NCBI RefSeq assembly: GCF_958450345.1
Contig: NC_088783.1
Coordinates: 89,352,395 to 89,416,394, forward strand
Direction of reading: 5' to 3'
Source of the DNA: Calliphora vicina
Taxonomy: Eukaryota; Arthropoda; Insecta; Diptera; Calliphoridae
Length of the DNA stretch: 64,000 nucleotides
The notes beneath the pieces are model-generated. The model was not told the DNA's origin, ran no database searches, and worked only from the letters and a program-made list of their open reading frames with translations. Positions 21,410 to 32,165 of the stretch are shown in pieces (within the stretch, counting starts at the first letter, position 1; each line of letters begins with the position of its first letter). Position numbers and translations under genes: made by a program.

Positions 21410-21640
21410 GGCGTCATGAAATAATACCCAATGAAATAACTCCCAATAAAATTGGTAAAACTTAAAATTGGGCTTTATTTCATTTTTTTGGGGAGTTATT
21501 TCATTTTTAAATTGGGAATTATTTCATTATGAAATAACTCCCAAATGAAGTAAAATAAAAAATATTGGATTTATTTCATATAAAATATTTTTGGGCTTTA
21601 TTTCATTTTATTTGGGCTTTATTTAATTTTCATAAAAATG
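21410..21640. repeat. left terminal repeat array of MULE-P2
   Basis: Imperfect copies of GAAATAACTCCCAATG and its inverse CATTGGGAGTTATTTC alternate here. Unit orientation changes several times, so this is not a simple direct tandem array. Probably transposase-binding sites, by analogy with subterminal repeats of other MULEs. Confidence 0.8.
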
Positions 21641-22499
21641 ATGTGTTGACAAATTTTTAAGAGTTTTAAAACTTGTGCTACAACTTAGAACCGTTAGGAT
21701 CGACTTAAAATATTCTTGATGTAACTTAATAGCATCAGAATTGGACTACAATAATTATTCGTTTATAAACCTTTAAACTAGTGACATCAAATTAATTGTA
21801 AATACTGGAATACGAAATTATTAGTGGTCGCCGCAGGAATAGCAAATTGTTGTATTCAATTACTGAGCAACAATTATACTTAAAAAAAATCAGTATATAA
21901 AAATACAGTGTTCTACAGGTGCTACGAGAAGAAATGCAGATCGCGACTGTTTTTGTTGGACAATATTTTGTCAAAATATTCTGATTTCATTGATCATAAT
22001 CACGACAATCAAACAAAATTATATAAAGAATTAAAAGCATTAAATAAAATAAAAAATAGTTGTTTAAATATTAGCTGCATTGGTGAACAAAACGCATTAA
22101 CGGGTATAAGGGAACATTCAGAAGTGTCTGTTATAGGTAAGTTATTTTTTATTATTAAATTAAAATAGCATTAAAGATACTAACTATGAAAATCCAGCTC
22201 TCAAGATGCTACAAGTAATTTGGATTTTAATATATATGTGGATATACCAGTACGGTATATATGACTTCTACAAAAATGTGCAGCAAGCATTTCAAAAAGA
22301 AGAAGTTTTCAAAAAGTTTGGAATAACCCGGCACAACGATGCAACTCCCTTTTTTAAAGTTTGCCATGATGAAAAGGATTTTGCATATTGTGTGTTTGTA
22401 TCAGACAAATCGCCGCGATTTTTGTTGCAAACTATTTTTGGTCTGCGGCGCTTTTCTTTTTACCATTACAAAACTTGTCTCTGTTATATTAGTTAGGCT

Positions 22500-23040
22500 C
22501 AGTGATGCCAGGAGATTTTTTCAGAAATCCCTACGCTTATGAAAACATCCCTTTTTTTCCCTACACTCACTTTCGATTTTCCCTAAATTTTTCCCTACAC
22601 TACTTTTTTCTTTTTTGAACAGCTAAGTTGTGTTCAATCAAAAAAAAGGCTTAATCGGATTTTGAAATTGGCCACATCATTGGGTTTTCCAGAACTTGCT
22701 CGCCAAAAAGAGAATACATTGTTCGGGTTTTTTTTAAAGATTTTTTTGGTGCATTTGGGTATTAGCACACAAGACTTGTATCTGCATTTAAAGTCGTCAT
22801 CTTTGACCGGCTCCAGCCATCCCATTAGCTTTTCGTTTCTCAACCAACTTGAGCAGTATTTCTTTACTTTGTTTCCATCATTATCAGAAGACGAATCGGA
22901 AATTTTTTCCAAAATTTGTTGTTTTAATTTATAATGACATTTATTTCCTAAAAACTTACCTATTAAAATCGATGAGACCTGCGAAGATGGAGTACGTATG
23001 TATGTAAAAAAATGCACAAAACCAAACATGTGTTTACTTC
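22500..23040 (-). pseudogene. fragment with a hAT-like N-terminal domain (inside MULE-P2)
   Basis: The minus strand at 22634-23029 is open and includes WLRNEKLMGWLEPVKDD followed by FKCRYKSC. This resembles the 'W..WL.PV..D..KA.C..C' start of zinc fingers found in one branch of hAT transposases. The plus-strand sequence at 22500 begins CAGTGATGCCAGGAG, hAT-end style. No opposite end or duplication was found, so limits and class are tentative. Confidence 0.4.
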
Positions 23041-23116
23041 AAAAGAAAATTTATTTGTAGAATCTACACTTGTAGCTAGTTCTTTAAGGAAATGTCAAAT
23101 ACCGTAAAAAGGAGAA

Positions 23117-23167
23117 TTCAAGGCGTATTAACAAGGTGAGTGCGTGAGTGAGTTAATACGCCTTGAG
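23117..23167. repeat. short perfect hairpin
   Basis: TCAAGGCGTATTAAC and GTTAATACGCCTTGA face each other across a GTGAGTGCGTGAGTGA-containing loop. It lies just before the left duplication of hAT-2. Confidence 0.7.
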
Positions 23168-23182
23168 ATAATCACTATATAT

Positions 23183-24561
23183 TAGGGTATTCATTCGACT
23201 AATGATCGTTCGATTAATCGAATAATTTCTTACGAATAATTATTCGAACAATTTAAAAATGGCCATTTTCGAATAACGAATAATTCGAACAATTTTATGT
23301 AGAATAATCGAATAAAACGAATAATATTTAAATTAATTAAATTGCTTAAAATTTTTCATAATTTCAAATTTAAATAAGTAATAATGACTCACAAAAATTG
23401 TATTGTTTCTGAAATTCGACAAATAACTAAACACAAAGGGACTTTCGATCACCGTAGATGAGTGTTCCGATAGCTCCTTCTATAAATATATAAATATTAC
23501 TGCAACAAGTTACAATTCTAAAAACAAATCTTTCAAAATTTTTAACTAGGACTTGAACCAATGAAAATAAAAGGTACGGAATAAAATATTTGTTATTTAG
23601 CTGGCAAAATATTAGAAGAATCTCAATTAATAATCAAAATGTTTACTTACATTAAAGTGGAATTGAATGTGACGGAGAATGTGATTTTGAAACGGTCGTC
23701 GAAAGTGATATTGAGGATGACATTTATAATGATTACATTGAAATAGATGAAGGCCATGATCATAAAATATGTGTATATAAGTGATGTTATTAACCGCATA
23801 CGTAAGTGTTGCAAAATATTTAATAAATCGAATGATAAACACAAATATTGCAAACAAACGTTTTGTTGCAAGAAAAGCATGGAGTTCGTCTTATACATGA
23901 TTTTGAACATCGTTGAACATCTTTGTCTAACAGGGTAATAAACTTTCTGCGTATTTGTAAATGCGTCAATCATGCACTACCTGACTTAAAATTAGCCACG
24001 TTCACTGACAATGATATCAAACTTTGGACAGATTCCCTTTATTGTGTAATTCCCCAAGACCACTTTATTAAGCAAAGATTCGGCAACGTTGATAGAGCTT
24101 GATGTATAATACAATTTGTTATAAACAATTTAAAACCCGAATTAATAAACGACATAATAAAGTTCTTAATACGTTTATATTATACTTGAATTCAGGATCA
24201 ATGTCCAACTAGTTCAAATTTTTTAAAGCATAGTTCCAAAACGGAAACTAAAGGGTTTGCTAGTCAATTCTTTTGTAGATTGTTCGGGAGTTAATCTGAT
24301 AACAATATTTCTGTTGAAAATTTAATGATGGCTTTTGTTTTTGAATGTTTTTAACGTAATTTTTGGTTTTTCTTTAACAATAAAATATTAAAAAACCGAC
24401 ATCAAAACTTCATTCTTTCCTTTTTAAAAAAAAATTAAATTATTCGAATAATTCGATTAATTTTAAACGTGTGATCGAATTATTCGAAGAAGTTAAAATC
24501 TCTTATTCGAATTATTCGTTTTATTCGAATAAGAGAAAAATCGAATAATTCGAATACCCTA
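23183..24561 (+). mobile_element. decayed hAT element (hAT-2) nested in MULE-P2
   Basis: The ends are TAGGGTATTC and GAATACCCTA, with identical 8-bp flanks CTATATAT (23175-23182 and 24562-24569). Subterminal regions (23190-23335, 24430-24555) are dense in ATTCGAATAATTCG motifs. The interior carries transposase remnants. Length is 1379 bp, short for an autonomous hAT. Confidence 0.9.
23440..24110 (+). pseudogene. hAT transposase remnant in hAT-2
   Basis: Recognisable pieces are LSITVDECSDSSFYKYINIT (about 23440-23500), the usual DEW/DEC region with the first catalytic D. An RIRK...IFNKSN stretch follows (about 23795-23840). FLRICKCVNHALPDLK comes at about 23945-23995. Stops and slips separate them. 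The dimerisation domain was not found. Confidence 0.6.
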
Positions 24562-25156
24562 CTATATATGTATGTAGTTTAAAAGCGGTGGTGACATTAT
24601 TACTTACTTCATATTATACCAGATTTACGAATTTCTTAAAGTCAATCCGCAAATATTAATGTAAATTTTTTCAGGTATTTCCGTTTGCATTTGTTCTAAT
24701 GAACAAAAAATCGTATAAAAGTTACATCCACTTATTCAAATATTTAAATTCAGAGGTGTTAAATTTGAATGGAGCGACATTCATTACTGAATACGAGCAA
24801 GGTCTGCGAAAGGCAATAACAACCGTATTTTCAGGTTCGAGAATTTTTGGATGCTGGTTCCATTACTGCCAGCATTACGTCGACAAATAACGTCAAAATA
24901 CAAAAATTTAGCAAAATTTATTCGTGAAAATAAGAAGGCATCATTGCAATACCATAAAATATTGTCCCTTCCTTTATTGCCGCCCGGTTACATAACCATT
25001 TCTTTTCAACAAATAAAAAATGATATAGAAAATTTTGATCATCATTTTAATTTTGGATCCTTTTTAAATTATTTTGAGAGCCAGTGGTTAGAAAAGGTGA
25101 TATTATTTAAAGTTTAAAGGTAAAAACTTTTTTAATTTGATTATTTTTTATTACAG

Positions 25157-25771
25157 ATTGGCCCAGAAGGAATTTCTGTTTCCGATGCGTCTACTAGAAC
25201 AACATCATCTCTAGAAGCGTACAATGGTATATTAGGAAAGATGATTCCAAAAAATGGAATTTTTTTTAAATTTGTACAATTTCTCCTAGGCGAAGAGTTC
25301 ACAAAGAGCCGCGATTTTGAACAATTTGCCAATAGTGGAGGGTCCTTTGGAAAAATTAAAAGAAGAAAGACTAACATCGACAGATCTACGAAAATAAAAA
25401 AAGCTGTCGATGAACTCAAAAAGGGAGTTATAACAGCATCCACATTCCTAAACAGAATGGTTTTTCCTCAAAACCAAACATGCACTGAGATGGAACCGGA
25501 AGAGGATATGTTTGAAGATATAATCTATTTGGAGGAAGAGATAGATGAAGACGATATGGAAACATCAAAAGAGGCAAGCAAACATGAAATAAAGTTTTGT
25601 GTTGTTTGTATTACAGAAGATCCAAATATACTATGTTTGCCCTGTAAACATTTAAAAATTTGTAATGGATGTGCCTTAAAATTACAAGCTCAAGCTATTT
25701 CTGATAATGAAGAGTTCAATTGCCCAGTTTGTCGTCAGCCTGTTGCGGAAACTATGCAAGTTTTTTTGTAA
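25157..25771 (+). CDS. last exon: MULE C-terminus fused to a RING finger
   Basis: This exon is open without interruption to its stop. It begins with MULE sequence (SDASTRTTSSLEAYN, the usual place of the catalytic E), then a basic stretch (KIKRRKTN). A strongly acidic region follows (EPEEDMFEDI to DEDDME). It ends with a RING: C-X2-C-X11-C-X-H-X3-C-X2-C-X16-C-X2-C. Counting from the in-frame ATG at 25241, the ligands are C120, C123, C135, H137, C141, C144, C161 and C164. The spacing of the first six is like IAP-type RING-HC domains; the last loop is longer. RING domains generally recruit E2 ubiquitin-conjugating enzymes. Its role on a transposase is unknown; a part in protein stability or host interaction is conjecture. 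MULE and RING share this exon, so the fusion does not depend on a splice prediction. Confidence 0.85.
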   Translation: MGPEGISVSDASTRTTSSLEAYNGILGKMIPKNGIFFKFVQFLLGEEFTKSRDFEQFANSGGSFGKIKRRKTNIDRSTKIKKAVDELKKGVITASTFLNRMVFPQNQTCTEMEPEEDMFEDIIYLEEEIDEDDMETSKEASKHEIKFCVVCITEDPNILCLPCKHLKICNGCALKLQAQAISDNEEFNCPVCRQPVAETMQVFL

Positions 25772-25839
25772 ATAAGGTTTATAATCTGTACATAAATATA
25801 TTTACATACATATGTATATGAAAAATTTGGGTGTTCTTT

Positions 25840-26071
25840 CATTTTTTTGGCACTTGTTTCATTGGGATTTATTTCCATATTTTTTTGGAAATTATTTCAT
25901 TATGAAATAAATCCCAAATATTGGAAATCACGTTTTCATTTTAATTGGGAGTTATTTCATTAAAATTGGGTGATTATTAATTTTTTTCATTTGGGAGTTA
26001 TTTAATTTTTTTGGGTTTTAATTCATTGGGAATTATTTCATTTTCCTAATTGGGCGTTATTTCATGTCGCC
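25840..26071. repeat. right terminal repeat array of MULE-P2
   Basis: It has the same GAAATAAMTCCCAA vocabulary as the left end and as the MITE at 20031-20957, in mixed orientation, ending ATTTCATGTCGCC. Confidence 0.8.
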
Positions 26072-26080
26072 TTTTTGTTC

Positions 26081-26640
26081 ATGTTCTCTATCTACGAACT
26101 GTCACTTTTAATACTCTCTTGCTCTCTCGTTACAGGTTTTTAAAAGTAAACGAACGGAATCCTCTAACTTCCAGTGATAATTTGTACAAATTATCAAGTA
26201 CGCGAACACAATTAATGTGTCAAAAGAAAAAACTGTTAAAGAAAAATGGAAAGAGTTTTTAAATAGTGGATCATTTCAAAATATTGAAAAAAAACTTTAT
26301 CAGACCTGTCACAGAATTCCATCCCGATCGAAAGTGGAATTAATTCCATATTTCGCTTCTTCAGAAAAAGTAAAACGAAAATTTCTTTCGGAATGAAACC
26401 ACTTTCAGTTTTCAAAATGGATTTGACATTTCTTTGTAATTATTTGTTTTTCGAAAATTTTTAATCAATTCCTTTACCACAAAACTTCACTTTTGTTTAA
26501 ATATGTATAAAAAACATTGTCAAATTAAAATCATAAATACACAATTAGTAAATATTTTTGGAAATAATTAATTACACTAAATCTAATGAACCTAAACCGA
26601 AACTACGGAATTGAAACCATTCCGATCAAAATGTGTGACA
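26081..26640. other. non-coding DNA beyond the MULE
   Basis: Positions 26136-26215 (AAACGAACGGAATCC...AATTTGTACAAATTATCAAG) recur inverted at 63770-63852. An open frame over 26050-26262 crosses the MULE end and is not supported as a gene. Confidence 0.5.
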
Positions 26641-28140
26641 TGTTTATTTTTTTTATACCACATTCAAATGCGCCAACCTTTTGGAAGAACTGATGGCAAA
26701 AATGGAATTAAAAATAATGATAAATATGTATTTGTTAAGCTAGGATTTGGATTCCAGGAGAACTGGCAAAAACATCCAATTATTTGGCTAGAAAAAAATG
26801 CACCAACAATATGGCACTAACAAAAAGACAAGAAATTTGTTTTATTGTTGTTCAAATATTATGATATCACTTTCCTTGTTTTTATTTGGTTGTTTTTTTA
26901 ACTATGGTATTTAACAATATTTATAAAACAAGTTATATTTAATTACAAATTAATTAAATAACAATTCAAAATTTAAGTTTATAAAAAGGCACAACTTTGC
27001 TATTCGAAAGATTAATTAGCTATGGCAACGATTCGCCAATTTACAACAACAAAACTTTATATGTATTTTATATACAAAAAACTCAACGAAAAATTGCTTA
27101 AAACGTAATTTATGATGACATTTGCGCTTCCAGACGTCTGCCATCAGTTTGAGGACAAAACAGTCCTAGAAAAAGGTATAGCCAAGGATGTGAGTACCAT
27201 AACCATTCGTTCAGACCTGAACATATTTGAATATAAATATGTATAAATACATATAAAAAGGAAGTGATATTCAGTAGTAAAAATATTAATATAAACTTCT
27301 TCTGACTAATTTTTTGTAAGAAATAGTTACAATCACATTTGTTTATTGTTTTCTGAAGAATATGCCATTTTATGTTATTATTTATTTAATGAATTTAAGG
27401 ACGTTTTCAATAAAAACACAAATGTACTTTTTTTATTAATTGTACTGCTTTTTTCTTTGATGAACTTTTTTGCCAATTAAATATCTGGTTACCCTACATG
27501 CAATATAAAAAAAAATATAGACAGGTGGCGCTGCTGAACAAACAATAAAAGTAATCGGGAAAACTAAAGAAAAAAGCTGTTTGTGGTGGAGAAATTGAAA
27601 GTTTATATTTATGCTATTTTGGTACTAATTTATTGATAACTGTTCAATAATTGAAAAATCTTGTAACTGAAACATTTTTGACTTTTTGTCGAACTTTTTT
27701 ACTTGGCAAAGTACAACTGATGCTAGTTTAAAATTGACAATCGTCTTTAACATCAAAAGTACGTATACTTTAACTTGTATCTGGTAGGCCTAAAGTCTAC
27801 TCTTAAGTAATGACGACTTTATTTCTCCTACTTTATTTTTGACTATGATTATGGTCCCCTGTCTTTAACATAGTCAATAGTTGACAATATTTAGGGTGTA
27901 ATAGTTATTTACCTTGTCTTCAATGTGGTTGAAAAGTTGACAACTTTTGTATTTGTCGCTAATCTTGTCGTTAACGAAGATTTCTTTCACATCATCGATA
28001 AAACAATTTCAGTGACAGATGACAAATTGAAAAATGTCTTACATATGTAAATCTTCAAAGAAAATGTCCTCTACGACCATTTGGTCAACTGAGTAAATTA
28101 AACAAAATGAATGTGCAAAAAGTTTTTTTTAAATACATAT
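26641..28140. other. AT-rich non-coding DNA
   Basis: A 69-codon open frame at 26611-26820 has no recognised motif and is not called. TTGACAA/GTCTT-rich sequence occupies 27730-28080. GGGTAACCAGATA near 27480-27495 (inverse strand) looks like a lone transposon end. Confidence 0.4.
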
Positions 28141-28150
28141 ATACATATAT

Positions 28151-29838
28151 GGGGAATTTCATGTCAAGTGAACCAACTTTTGAAATCGATGTCTTCCGAT
28201 CGGGATGAAATTTGCACCAAGGTTAGCTCTATTGGATAGTAACTCAGACACCATTTTTCAACAACATCGGTCGAGAACTCTCTGAGTTATAGGGGGTAAA
28301 ATTTTGACAATTTGGTCAAACAGGGGTTTTTTCTTATCCATGTAACTTATTACCTATTGTTCTTAGCAAAATGTGTCCCAAATAGTATAGATAGCTATTT
28401 CTTCGATCTTTCGAAAAAAAATATTTAAAAAAAAAAATAAAAAATGTTTAATATTTTTTTTCCGAAATCAAAAACTTTTTTTTTTTTTTTTAAATTTTTT
28501 CTCTTTTTTTTTTTTTTTTTTTTTCTTAAAATAAAGTTTAGATATTTTCCTTGAACACCTACTTGGTCGCTTAGTGGGATGCGAGTGGGATATCTATCAA
28601 AATAAATATTTTGTAACTCAAAACATAAAATTTTTGACTTTCAAAAACTTTGTTGACTTTTTTTTTTCAAAATGGACCCTTTTTTAATCTTTTTTTTTAG
28701 GTCAAACAAAAGCTTAGATATTATCCTTGAAGACCCTTTTGGTCGCTTAGTGGGATGCGAGTGGGATATCTATCAAAATAAATATTTTTTAACTCAAGAC
28801 TTACAATTTTTGACTTTTTTTTTTGCAAATACGATTTTTTTTCCAAATGGGCCCTTTTTTTAAAAAAGGGGCATCCCACTAAGGGACTAAAAATATCTTA
28901 AAGGAATGGACCTAGGCTTTCTTTTGAGCAAAAAAAAAAATTAAAAAAGGGCCCATATTGGAAAAAAATTTTGATTTTGCAAAAAAAAATTAAAAAATTG
29001 TATGTCTTGCGTTACAAAATATTTATTTTGATAGATATCCCACTCGCATCCCACTAAGGGACTAAAAATATCTTAAAGGAATGGACCTAAGCTTTCTTTT
29101 GACTACAAAAAAAATTTTAAAAAAAGGGCCCATTTGGAAAAAAAATCGTATTTGCAAAAAAAAAAGTCAAAAATTGTAAGTCTTGAGTTAAAAAATATTT
29201 ATTTTGATAGATATCCCACTCGCATCCCACTAAGCGACCAAAAGGGTCTTCAAGGATAATATCTAAGCTTTTGTTTGACCTAAAAAAAAAGATTAAAAAA
29301 GGGTCCATTTTGAAAAAAAAAAGTCAACAAAGTTTTTGATTTTGCAAAAAAAGTCAAAAATTTTATGTTTTGAGTTACAAAATATTTATTTTGATAGATA
29401 TCCCACTCGCATCCCACTAAGCGACCAAGTAGGTGTTCAAGGAAAATATCTAAACTTTATTTTAAGAAAAAAAAAAAAAAAAAGAGAAAAAATTTTAAAA
29501 AAAAGTCAAAAAAGTTTTTGATTTCGGAAAAAAAATATTAAAAATTTTTTATTTTTTTTTTTAAATATTTTTTTTCGAAAGATCGAAGAAATAGCTATCT
29601 ATACTATTTGGGACACATTTTGCTAAGAACAATAGGTAATAAGTTACATGGATAAGAAAAAACCCCTGTTTGACCAAATTGTCAAAATTTTACCCCCTAT
29701 AACTCAGAGAGTTCTCGACCGATGTTGTTGAAAAATTGTGTCTGAGTTACTATCCAATAGAGCTAACCTTGGTGCAAATTTCATCCCGATCGGAAGACAT
29801 CGATTTCAAAAGTTGGTTCACTTGACATGAAATTCCCC
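28151..29838. mobile_element. 1.7-kb near-perfect palindrome (foldback family F3, copy b)
   Basis: The ends are GGGGAATTTCATGTCAAGTG and the exact inverse CACTTGACATGAAATTCCCC. Arms of about 710-720 bp (28151-28861 and 29119-29838) appear nearly identical: a 192-bp part at 28672-28863 encodes the same peptide as the inverse at 29117-29308. Inside, a block of about 175 bp with TTAGTGGGATGCGAGTGGGA recurs about six times: twice in the left arm, about four times inverted on the right. No gene is credible. Confidence 0.88.
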
Positions 29839-29842
29839 ATAT

Positions 29843-31421
29843 ATATATTCGCAACAGTGAATTAATATTTTATTTGCAAATAGCCAACTCACGAAAACAA
29901 TTCCTGATTAACGACACTATTTGCAAATAAGATTTCAAACATTGTCATATTTTTTAATGTTTTTAGTTTTTCTTTCGTTTTTTAAATATTTCATTGTGTT
30001 TTTGCATTAATTGGATTGCAAGACAATCAAGAATTTTTAATTCTTTAATCTTTGCATTTAAAAAAATAAGAATTTTCCGTAACCAAAGTGACATATAAAC
30101 AGAGAGTTAGTTAATTGCAAATTATTTTATTTGCGAATAGGCTACGTATAAACGTAGTAATAACCATTTAAAACTATTTTTTTTTTCAAACAAACCCCTG
30201 GTAACACTGATATCTACGATACTGTTTAATAATAAAAGGCTTTCAAAATGACCAATCCAGAGTTGTGGTACCACCCACTCTTAAATTGAACAATAATCCT
30301 AATAATTCGAAATGCCCAAACTAAATGTTTTGTTTTTTCTTCCCCAAAAATGTTCAAGGGTTCATAAATTCAATTTTCCCAAGTTGTTTTTTCGTTAGTT
30401 ATGCCTTTAGATACGAAACTCAAAACAGTTCTACAGACGAACAAAGCCACGTTAGAGTTGTTCTATGCTTAGTCACATGTCTAGTTCAAACTGGACAATA
30501 AATACTAAATAAAAGAAGGAAAAAAGAAATACATATGTATATTGTATATCTTTCTCTTTTTTGTTTCATATATGTTTGTAATTATGTATGTATATGCTTA
30601 TAGTGGATTTTATAAAGGCATAAAATATATCAGACACATTTCTGTGTTTTGTACACACATGAACATTATTATTGAACCCTTGCGTTCCCTTTGAGCACAT
30701 TCTGTCAACTTATCTGTGCTCATTTAGACCAGCTAAGGGGGTTTCGAACACACACAGAAATAAGTCTGTCCATTTCGAGTATCATACATGTTGTATACAA
30801 TGGTATTAAGCAAACGGCCAGTAGAGTTACATACATAAACTACAACTACCCTGCAGTTTTCAAAGTTGCATTAGTTTAAAAAACATTTTATTTTCGAAAT
30901 ATGTAATTCAGTGTTGCTAATCTTGAAATAGCGGCCAAAAGTCATATTAAAGTTATCACCTGAAAATCTCAGAAGCCAAAAATTCAGGCATTTTCCCTAT
31001 AAACAGGGTGACTCAATATGCACCTTTTTATTATCTGACTGAAAAGTAGGATTTGGTAATAAATTTTGAAAATTCAATGCTTATAACGTTTTATTTACAA
31101 AAGGGATTTTTACGAAATAAACGGTTTTCGTTAAAATGGTATCATAGCTTTAATTTCAATGCAGATATATGTTTCTTCCACCATTTTTGAAATAGATTCC
31201 ATATTATTTTTAAAAATGTGTTAAATTTTACATAAATTTAAGGTTTGATGGAATAGAATCTTAGGGAATTCTTAATATTTTGTAAAAAACCTAGCACTAT
31301 TTTAAAGTACTTTAAGAGAGTACTTTATTTACATACCCATTTCGCTTTGTTTTTTTTTTTTTTGCTCGTTTTGCGTTTGATCAATTGTTCTGACTCAAGT
31401 CTGATTGCTGTTTATACTCTA
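29843..31421. other. AT-rich non-coding DNA
   Basis: TATTTGCAAATAG and ATTTGCGAATAGG motifs lie near 29870-30140, perhaps remains of a small inverted-repeat element. No gene is supported; a 62-codon frame at 30691-30879 lacks any motif. Confidence 0.4.
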
Positions 31422-31923
31422 TCCCAGCAAAAACTTTACTTACTTAGTAAGCCTGCAAGTAATATTGCAGCCAAGGCATAACTACTTATTATTTGACTGA
31501 AACACTACTTACTTTTGTTAGAAAATTTTAAGCTTACAAATGATTGTAACCGGTAGTTACAATCAAAACAGGAATATGTAGCTAAAAAAAACAGAAAAAA
31601 TATTGCATTGTGTGGGAACTCACAACTTCATGTACGAGTTACTTTATTGTAAGTTAACAATAGTTTTAACATCAAAATATAAATGTATATGATATGAACA
31701 AAAAAATGAATGGCTTTGACAGGTGGCGAACCACGCACGTCTCGTTTTCCAGTCAAACACACTAGATAGCTGTGCTAAATGCAAAAGTTCATTACCAACC
31801 TGTATAAAAATAATTACCTAATTTAGTAAATAAAATAATGTGCTGGGTAACCACCACACATTACAAAATAATGCATGTGGTAACTAGTTGCCATTACAAA
31901 AATTCCCAAAATTTTTGCTGGGA
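31422..31923. mobile_element. 502-bp TA-flanked MITE (Q)
   Basis: The ends are TCCCAGCAAAAA and TTTTTGCTGGGA, with TA at 31420-31421 and 31924-31925. CCCAGC ends also occur near 33637 and 53407, so the family is dispersed. It is non-coding. Confidence 0.8.
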
Positions 31924-31969
31924 TACCATCATAACTGTTGTATGTATAGTATAAATGCGTCATTGTAAA

Positions 31970-32165
31970 TAAAGTACAGGTCGCAATTTTCGATGGAATT
32001 TGGTACATACAATAGAAACTGGCTGAAATCGAACCATTATTTCACCTAGCCCCCATACAAATGTCCTCCCGAAATTGGACTTTATCCGTCATAAATGTTT
32101 TATTAATATAGGTATCTTCACAAAATTCCTTCACAAATTAGTTTGATGTATACGGAAGTCATGTC
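31970..32165 (+). repeat. fragment of fly dispersed repeat G (copy b)
   Basis: ACAGGTCGCAATTTT, TTTCACCTAGCCCCCATACA and GACTTTATC match the middle of the copies at 9643 and 55251. The fragment is cut by the element starting at 32166. Confidence 0.75.

Larger units (their letters stand above)
21817..25771 (+). pseudogene. MULE transposase with FLYWCH and RING fingers, broken
   Basis: The order of parts is as follows. The FLYWCH-like finger runs from YEIISGRRRNSKLLYS (about 21817) to C-X4-C and H-X-H around 21920-22003. A short intron follows (22137-22197, GTAAGT...CTAAC...CAG). The next exon is plausible at 22198-22496, then a large gap filled by other insertions. The MULE core at 24675-25096 has VFPFAFVLM and GCWFHYCQH, the family C-X2-H. 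An intron of 60 bp (25097-25156) leads to the last exon, 25157-25771, with TTSSLEAYN and the RING finger. Damage: one-base slips near 21900 and 24884. The usual TDFE aspartate reads TEYE (24789-24791). The first catalytic aspartate is not recognisable. No initiator ATG was assigned. The protein would act in the nucleus on the element's own ends. Confidence 0.82.
21410..26071 (+). mobile_element. Mutator-like element with FLYWCH-MULE-RING gene (MULE-P2)
   Basis: The ends are GGCGTCATGAAATAATACCC and, inverted, GGCGACATGAAATAACGCCC. They are flanked by a perfect 9-bp duplication, TTTTTGTTC (21401-21409 and 26072-26080). Each end carries 200-250 bp of GAAATAACTCCCAATG-type repeats. The interior holds a multi-exon plus-strand gene, now broken, and a nested hAT at 23183-24561. 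Size is 4662 bp, about 3.3 kb without the hAT. The target length, FLYWCH finger and MULE core all fit Mutator-like elements of animals. Confidence 0.9.

Noticed and set aside
22206..22496. Separate 96-codon gene
   Set aside because: It is in frame with the preceding exon after a short intron with good splice signals, so it is better treated as part of the broken MULE gene.
28672..29308. Identical 63-residue frames on opposite strands
   Set aside because: They are by-products of the palindrome at 28151-29838 and of low-complexity T/A runs, not genes.
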